This document shows positions 41,180 to 45,664 of a stretch of DNA of 45,664 nt, in pieces. The translations under genes were made by a program, and so were the position numbers. Under the pieces are notes generated by a model. That model did no database searches. It was not told where the DNA came from and was given only the letters and a program-made list of their open reading frames with translations. The stretch covers positions 1 to 45,664 of the forward strand of contig JAZKYY010000015.1 in assembly GCA_045612365.1 (NCBI GenBank), read 5' to 3'. The DNA comes from RGIG9608 sp045612365. Its GTDB lineage: Bacteria; Bacteroidota; Bacteroidia; Bacteroidales; Paludibacteraceae. How positions within the stretch are numbered: the first letter of the stretch is position 1; the number at the start of each line of letters is the position of its first letter.

Positions 41180-42241
41180 TTAGATACTGCGGATATATTC
41201 CACAATCCAAGCACCTACTTCCTTCGTGCCATACTTCGCACCGCCTTCCACTTGAATTTCCGGTGTACGAACATTCGCATCAAGCGATGCATCAACCGCC
41301 TGGCGAATAAGTGCTCTTTCTTCTTTCAAGTCGAAATACTCGAACAACATCGCTACCGAAAGAATCTGTGCCAATGGGTTGGCTATATTCAAGCCCTTAG
41401 CCTGTGGCCATGAACCATGAATCGGTTCGAAAACCGGTGTGCTCTCTCCCGTAGAAGCCGAAGGCAACAAGCCCATTGAACCACTGATGACAGAACCTTC
41501 ATCCGTCAAGATATCACCGAAAGTATTTTCAGTCACCATTACATCAAAGAATGTCGGTTCCTGAATCATACGCATCGCAGCATTGTCCACATACATATAG
41601 TCAGTCGTAACTTCAGGATATTGCGGAGCCATCTCCTGTGCAATCTGTCTCCAAAGACGCGAAGAAGCCAAGACATTCGCTTTATCAACCACCGTAAGGT
41701 GCTTGTTGCGCTTCATGGCATACTCAAAACCGACCTTCAAGATACGCTCAATCTCCGGACGGGTATAATAATTGGTATCATAAGCCTTTTCGTTGTCCTG
41801 ATACTTCTCGCCGAAATACATACCACCAGTCAACTCGCGGATGCAGATAAAATCGGCATTCTCCACCAACTCTGCACGAAGTGGTGACTTATGAATCAAA
41901 CACTTGAATGTCTGTACCGGTCGGATGTTCGCGAACAGACCAAGTTTCTTGCGCATGGCCAAGAGTCCTTGTTCCGGACGAACCTTTGCCTTAGGATCAT
42001 TGTCGAACTTCGGATCACCTACTGCAGAAAACAATACTGCATCGGCCTTCTTGCAAACTTGATAAGTTTCTTCTGGAAACGGGTCACCCACCTTATCGAT
42101 GGCATCCGCACCACAGATAGCGTATTCATAACTTACCTCATGGCCGAACTTTTCGCAAACGGCGTTCATCACATCCACACCTTGCACGGAGATTTCAGGA
42201 CCGATACCATCACCCGGTAATACTGCTATCTTAAATTCCAT
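41180..42241 (-). CDS. leuB: 3-isopropylmalate dehydrogenase
   Basis: The 353-residue decarboxylating dehydrogenase has the motifs AVLPGDGIGPEI near the start, GGMYFGEKY, VDKANVLASSRLWR, YVDNAAMRMIQ, NTFGDILTDEGSVISGSMGLLPSAS (noted by FGDILTDEGS) and PIHGSWPQAKGLNIANPLA (noted by HGSWPQAKG). It oxidises 3-isopropylmalate with NAD+, the third step to leucine. The ATG at 42241 (MEFKIAVL) is preferred over 42253 and overlaps the synthase gene by 11 nt. GC content is much higher than in the upstream synthase gene body (a 60-nt sample at 41401 is 57% GC). Confidence 0.95.
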   Translation of the reverse strand: MEFKIAVLPGDGIGPEISVQGVDVMNAVCEKFGHEVSYEYAICGADAIDKVGDPFPEETYQVCKKADAVLFSAVGDPKFDNDPKAKVRPEQGLLAMRKKLGLFANIRPVQTFKCLIHKSPLRAELVENADFICIRELTGGMYFGEKYQDNEKAYDTNYYTRPEIERILKVGFEYAMKRNKHLTVVDKANVLASSRLWRQIAQEMAPQYPEVTTDYMYVDNAAMRMIQEPTFFDVMVTENTFGDILTDEGSVISGSMGLLPSASTGESTPVFEPIHGSWPQAKGLNIANPLAQILSVAMLFEYFDLKEERALIRQAVDASLDANVRTPEIQVEGGAKYGTKEVGAWIVEYIRSI

Positions 42242-43769
42242 ACTCTTTTTCAATAATATTCAACATTTTCATCGTTGCCTTGATGGCCGCCTCTGTTTGG
42301 TCGGCATCGAGGCCTCGCGTACGGAATTCATTCCCTTCGAAACTCCAATGAATGGTAGTTTGTACAAAGGCATCGGTTCGGCCACCCGGCGGAATTGTCA
42401 CAGCATAATTAGTCAACATCGGAAACTTACGTCCTAGCGTTTCCTTGTATATCTTGCGAAGCGCTCGTACAAAAGCATCGTACTGACCATCCCCACTCGA
42501 ATTTTCTTCGTATTCTTTTCCGTTTATTTCTACCTTAACTGTCGCCATCGGTCTCAAACCAAAAGCGAGATTAACATTATAACTTTTAAGTTTTACTAAA
42601 TCTTCTTCTACATCATGCTTAAGAACATCGCTGACAATGTAAGGCAAATCTTCGGGAGTAACAAGTTCCTTTTTATCTCCTAGTTGAATAATTCTTTCCG
42701 TTACTTTTTTCATAGAGTCCTCATCCAAGTCCAAGCCAAGATCTTCTAAATTCTTACGAATATTAGCCCTACCACTATTTTTACCTAAAGCATATTCACG
42801 TTTTCTTCCAAAACGCTCTGGCATTAATTCGTTGCAATACAAATTGTCCTTATTATCCCCATCGGCATGAACACCAGCTACTTGCGTGAATACATTTTCT
42901 CCAATAATAGGTCTATTTGCAGGAATTATCACACCTGAATAAGATTCCACAATACGGCTTACATCATTCAAACGATTCTCTTTTATACTCGTAACCGCAT
43001 TAAAATGATCTTTCAATATAGCTTGAACACTTGACAAAGGAGCATTTCCAGCTCGCTCTCCTAAACCATTGATTGTTGTATGAAGTCCCCTCGCTCCACT
43101 CAACACTGCAGCCAACACATTACTTACAGCCAAATCATAGTCATTATGTGCGTGAAAATCAAAATGCTTATCAGGATAATTCTTTTTCATCTTCCGCATA
43201 AACTCAATAACTTGCAATGGATTTAGAATTCCTAACGTATCCGGAAGCATATAACGTTTAATATTTGTTTGCTTCAGTCCATCCATCAATTGAAAAACAT
43301 ACTCGGGAGAATCTTTCATTCCATTACTCCAATCTTCTAGATAAACATTAACTAAGATACCTTTCTCTTCCGCATAATTAACTACATTGATAATATCTTT
43401 GAGGTGTTCTTCTGGCGTTTTTTTCAACTGCAAAGTACAATGTTTTAGCGAACCTTTACACAACAAATTTAGAACTCTACAACCCGCTTGATAAATCCAA
43501 TCCACAGACAAATTTCCATCCACAAAGCCAAGAACTTCAACTTTATGAAGTTGACCGCGACGTTTTGCCCAGTCACATATCATCTTAACTGCTTCGAATT
43601 CGCCATCTGAAACACGAGCCGACGACACCTCTACTCTATCAACATTCAGTTCTTCTAATAGCAACCGAGCTATCATCAATTTCTCGTGAGACACAAACGA
43701 AACTCCATTGGTCTGTTCTCCATCACGGAGAGTCGTATCCATTATCTCTATTTTAACTTTTTCTCCCAT
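42231..43769 (-). CDS. 2-isopropylmalate/citramalate synthase family protein
   Basis: The 512-residue enzyme has the HMGL-like barrel starting with IMDTTLRDGEQTNGVSF (Arg and Asp of the acetyl-CoA site), the metal His pair in DFHAHNDYDLAVSN, INGLGERAGNAPL, and QVAGVHADGDNKDN. A C-terminal regulatory (LeuA dimer) domain follows, with GDGQYDAFVRAL and PGGRTDAFVQT. It condenses acetyl-CoA with a 2-oxo acid: 2-oxoisovalerate for leucine, or pyruvate if it is a citramalate synthase. The extended DWSNGMKDSPEY region and KNSGRANI motif suggest the citramalate-like subgroup, but this is not settled. It overlaps leuD by 22 nt. Most of the gene is about 32-35% GC, but the last ~190 nt are about 49%. 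Confidence 0.85.
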   Translation of the reverse strand: MGEKVKIEIMDTTLRDGEQTNGVSFVSHEKLMIARLLLEELNVDRVEVSSARVSDGEFEAVKMICDWAKRRGQLHKVEVLGFVDGNLSVDWIYQAGCRVLNLLCKGSLKHCTLQLKKTPEEHLKDIINVVNYAEEKGILVNVYLEDWSNGMKDSPEYVFQLMDGLKQTNIKRYMLPDTLGILNPLQVIEFMRKMKKNYPDKHFDFHAHNDYDLAVSNVLAAVLSGARGLHTTINGLGERAGNAPLSSVQAILKDHFNAVTSIKENRLNDVSRIVESYSGVIIPANRPIIGENVFTQVAGVHADGDNKDNLYCNELMPERFGRKREYALGKNSGRANIRKNLEDLGLDLDEDSMKKVTERIIQLGDKKELVTPEDLPYIVSDVLKHDVEEDLVKLKSYNVNLAFGLRPMATVKVEINGKEYEENSSGDGQYDAFVRALRKIYKETLGRKFPMLTNYAVTIPPGGRTDAFVQTTIHWSFEGNEFRTRGLDADQTEAAIKATMKMLNIIEKEYGI

Positions 43770-44344
43770 ATTTCTATTTTTTCTTTATTTTCTACCAAAA
43801 AATCAATGTCATCTAAACCATTTATCAGACAATGCTTCTTGTAGGCATTGATTTCAAAATGTTCGCTCTTTCCAGTAGCTAAGTTAGTAATTGTCTGTGC
43901 CGGTAAATTTACTTCCACCTGCATTTGCGGATTTGCATAAATAGAATCAAAAAGTTCTTGCAGAAAACCTTCACTTACCACAACCGGAAGCACGAAGTTG
44001 TTCAATTCATTGTTCTTATGGATATCCGCGAAGAAACTCGATACTACCACACGGAAGCCATATCCAGCAATCGCCCAAGCAGCATGTTCGCGACTACTCC
44101 CCGAACCAAAGTTCTTTCCGGCTACCAAGATTTCTCCCCCATAGGTAGGATTGTTCAACACAAAGTCTTCGTTTAGCGAACCATCCGGATGGTATCTCCA
44201 ATCTCGGAACAGGTTATCACCAAAAAATTTCTCTTCCCGAGTGGTTGCTTTTAGGAAACGTGCCGGAATAATCTGGTCAGTATCCACGTTTTCCAATGGC
44301 AAAGGCACACAGGTACTGGTTATGATGTCAAATTTCTGTTTCAT
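43748..44344 (-). CDS. leuD: 3-isopropylmalate dehydratase small subunit
   Basis: The 198-residue LeuD has the family hallmarks PLPLENVDTDQIIPARFLK near 16-34, YGGEILVAGKNFGSGSSREHAAWAI (noted by GKNFGSGSSREHA), and SSFFADIHKNNELNNFVLPV. With LeuC it isomerises 2- to 3-isopropylmalate. It lies 12 nt after leuC and overlaps the synthase gene by 22 nt. The 5' part is GC-rich (53% at 44041-44100), while the 3' end falls to about 30-42%. Confidence 0.96.
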   Translation of the reverse strand: MKQKFDIITSTCVPLPLENVDTDQIIPARFLKATTREEKFFGDNLFRDWRYHPDGSLNEDFVLNNPTYGGEILVAGKNFGSGSSREHAAWAIAGYGFRVVVSSFFADIHKNNELNNFVLPVVVSEGFLQELFDSIYANPQMQVEVNLPAQTITNLATGKSEHFEINAYKKHCLINGLDDIDFLVENKEKIEIWEKKLK

Positions 44345-44356
44345 ACCTACTGATTT

Positions 44357-45664
44357 TTACATGAATTCTCTTGGATCTGTTATCACACCGGTAATAGCCG
44401 CCGCTGCAGCAGTCAACGGACTAGCCAACAACGTACGTGATCCCGGTCCTTGACGACCTTCAAAGTTGCGGTTACTGGTCGAAACAGCATACTTGCCTGC
44501 CGGAATCTTGTCATCGTTCATGGCCAAGCAAGCCGAACATCCCGGCTGACGAATAGCGAATCCCGCTTCTGCCAACACCTTGTCCAAACCTTCCTCACGG
44601 ATTTGCGCATCCACCATCCAAGATCCAGGAACCAGCCAGGCAATCACATCGTCCGCCTTCTTGCGTCCCTTCACTATCGAAGCGAAAGCACGGAAGTCTT
44701 CGATGCGACCATTGGTACAAGCCCCCAAGAATACATAATCAATCTTCTTACCTAACAAACTTTCCCCTGCTTGAAAACCCATATAGTTCAGTGACTTCTC
44801 GAAAGATGCCGTACCGTCACTCTCCGGAATCCGTTCAGTAATACCCATTCCCATGCCCGGATTGGTTCCGTAAGTAATCATCGGTTGGATATCTGCTGCA
44901 TCAAACTGCACTTCCTTATCGAAAACAGCATCTTCGTCACTCTTCAATGTCTTCCAAAATGCCAAAGCCTTGTCCCATGCTTCGCCTTTCGGTGCATATT
45001 CTCTCCCTTTTATATATTCAAAAGTAGTATCATCAGGAGCCACCATACCTCCACGAGCTCCCATTTCAATGGATAGATTACAAAGAGTCAATCTACCTTC
45101 CATGCTCAAGTTGCGTACAGCCGAACCTGCATATTCCACAAAATAACCCGTAGCACCACTGGTTGTCATCTTCGACATCATGTAGAGTGCCATATCCTTC
45201 GCTGTCACTCCCTTGCCCAGTTCACCGTCAATGGTGATACGCATCGTCTTCGGGCGAGCCTGCAAAATACATTGCGATGCCAAGACCATTTCCACTTCAC
45301 TGGTACCGATTCCGAAGGCAACAGCACCCATCGCTCCATGCGTAGAAGTATGAGAGTCTCCGCACACAATGGTCATTCCCGGTAGTGTCAATCCTCTTTC
45401 CGGCCCTACTACGTGGATGATACCATTCTTTGGATGCAACATACCGAAATAGTTCAATCCAAAATCCTTCGCGTTCTGCTCCAAGGTATCTACCTGTGTT
45501 TTGGACACCTGATCTTCAATCGGCTTGTCTTGATCGTGTGTCGGCGTATTGTGGTCCGGCATACAATAGATCTGATCGGGACGGTAACATTTCAATCCGC
45601 GGGCACGCATGCCTGCAAATGCCTGCGGACTGGTCACTTCGTGGCAATAAAGGCGGTCGATGTA
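44357..45664 (-). CDS. leuC: 3-isopropylmalate dehydratase large subunit, 5' end cut
   Basis: The last 435 residues are visible; the gene continues past the right edge in frame (YIDRLYCHEV precedes TSPQAFAGMRARG), and about 30 N-terminal residues are missing. The iron-sulfur ligands are seen as Cys in FLGACTNGRIEDF and two Cys in PGCSACLAMNDD. CGDSHTSTHGAMGA and SNRNFEGRQG are further aconitase-family motifs. It binds the [4Fe-4S] cluster and, with LeuD, catalyses the second step of leucine synthesis. It is the first visible gene of the leftward leu run. GC is about 45-55%, clearly above most of the window. Confidence 0.96.
   Translation of the reverse strand, partial: YIDRLYCHEVTSPQAFAGMRARGLKCYRPDQIYCMPDHNTPTHDQDKPIEDQVSKTQVDTLEQNAKDFGLNYFGMLHPKNGIIHVVGPERGLTLPGMTIVCGDSHTSTHGAMGAVAFGIGTSEVEMVLASQCILQARPKTMRITIDGELGKGVTAKDMALYMMSKMTTSGATGYFVEYAGSAVRNLSMEGRLTLCNLSIEMGARGGMVAPDDTTFEYIKGREYAPKGEAWDKALAFWKTLKSDEDAVFDKEVQFDAADIQPMITYGTNPGMGMGITERIPESDGTASFEKSLNYMGFQAGESLLGKKIDYVFLGACTNGRIEDFRAFASIVKGRKKADDVIAWLVPGSWMVDAQIREEGLDKVLAEAGFAIRQPGCSACLAMNDDKIPAGKYAVSTSNRNFEGRQGPGSRTLLASPLTAAAAAITGVITDPREFM

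Noticed and set aside
38000..41200. DGR template repeat, Avd gene or reverse transcriptase next to the candidate variable region
   Set aside because: No frame here has reverse-transcriptase motifs, the 80-residue lipoprotein is not Avd-like, and no adenine-rich near-copy of the variable region was found by eye. Only the short tail relic at 38079-38123 is similar.

Overview
The window reads as a chromosome segment of a low-GC member of Bacteroidota, most likely Bacteroidales. The evidence is: promoters of the TAnnTTTG type with a TTTG box about 19 nt upstream, an almost complete lack of strong Shine-Dalgarno sequences, families largely confined to the phylum (DUF4831, DUF6089, DUF4988, the gyrA-TPR pair, and the DUF6089-uppS-bamA-ompH cluster), and several signal peptides that would be cleaved just before glutamine. 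Most of the window is ordinary core genome. I cannot name the genus.

Layout. 1-875: 5' part of a secreted GH85-like endoglycosidase, cut by the window edge. 1037-3561: recR, a stand-alone nnrD and a DUF4831 gene. 3626-9543: leftward genes for a TPR protein, gyrA, tadA and guaB. 9669-13382: rightward bactofilin, Lrp-type regulator, galK, galM and a YraN protein. 13391-17172: a small cysteine-motif protein, two membrane transporters (AspT/YidE-like, YeiH-like) and a peroxiredoxin. 17211-22753: GNAT, GH89 alpha-N-acetylglucosaminidase, ZIP transporter, TetR regulator and a glutaminyl-cyclase-like lipoprotein. 22836-32253: rpsT, tRNA-Glu, proS, sufS, the outer-membrane assembly cluster (ompH/skp, bamA, uppS, DUF6089), an S4 protein, pth and rplY. 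32435-37920: a YbiT-type ABC-F ATPase, valS and pta.

38079-41111 is accessory in character. A two-gene lipoprotein operon encodes a small lipoprotein and a 743-residue surface-type lipoprotein with DUF4988, four exact 153-bp (51-residue) repeats, a collagen-like Gly-X-Y stretch, an InlB-like domain and a C-type-lectin/FISUMP-like tail. The last ~190 nt of that gene are far more GC-rich than the rest. They are dominated by NNC codons, which fits AAC-codon diversification by a diversity-generating retroelement (DGR). A second short tail of the same kind lies as a relic just downstream. No reverse transcriptase or template repeat was found in the window, so any DGR would act in trans. The operon has a promoter about 440 nt upstream of its first gene, and the leader contains a long nested inverted repeat.

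41180-45664 is the leucine cluster (leuC, leuD, an isopropylmalate/citramalate synthase family gene, leuB, all leftward). Its base composition is mosaic: leuC, most of leuD, leuB and the synthase 3' end sit near 50-57% GC, while most of the synthase gene is near 32-35%.
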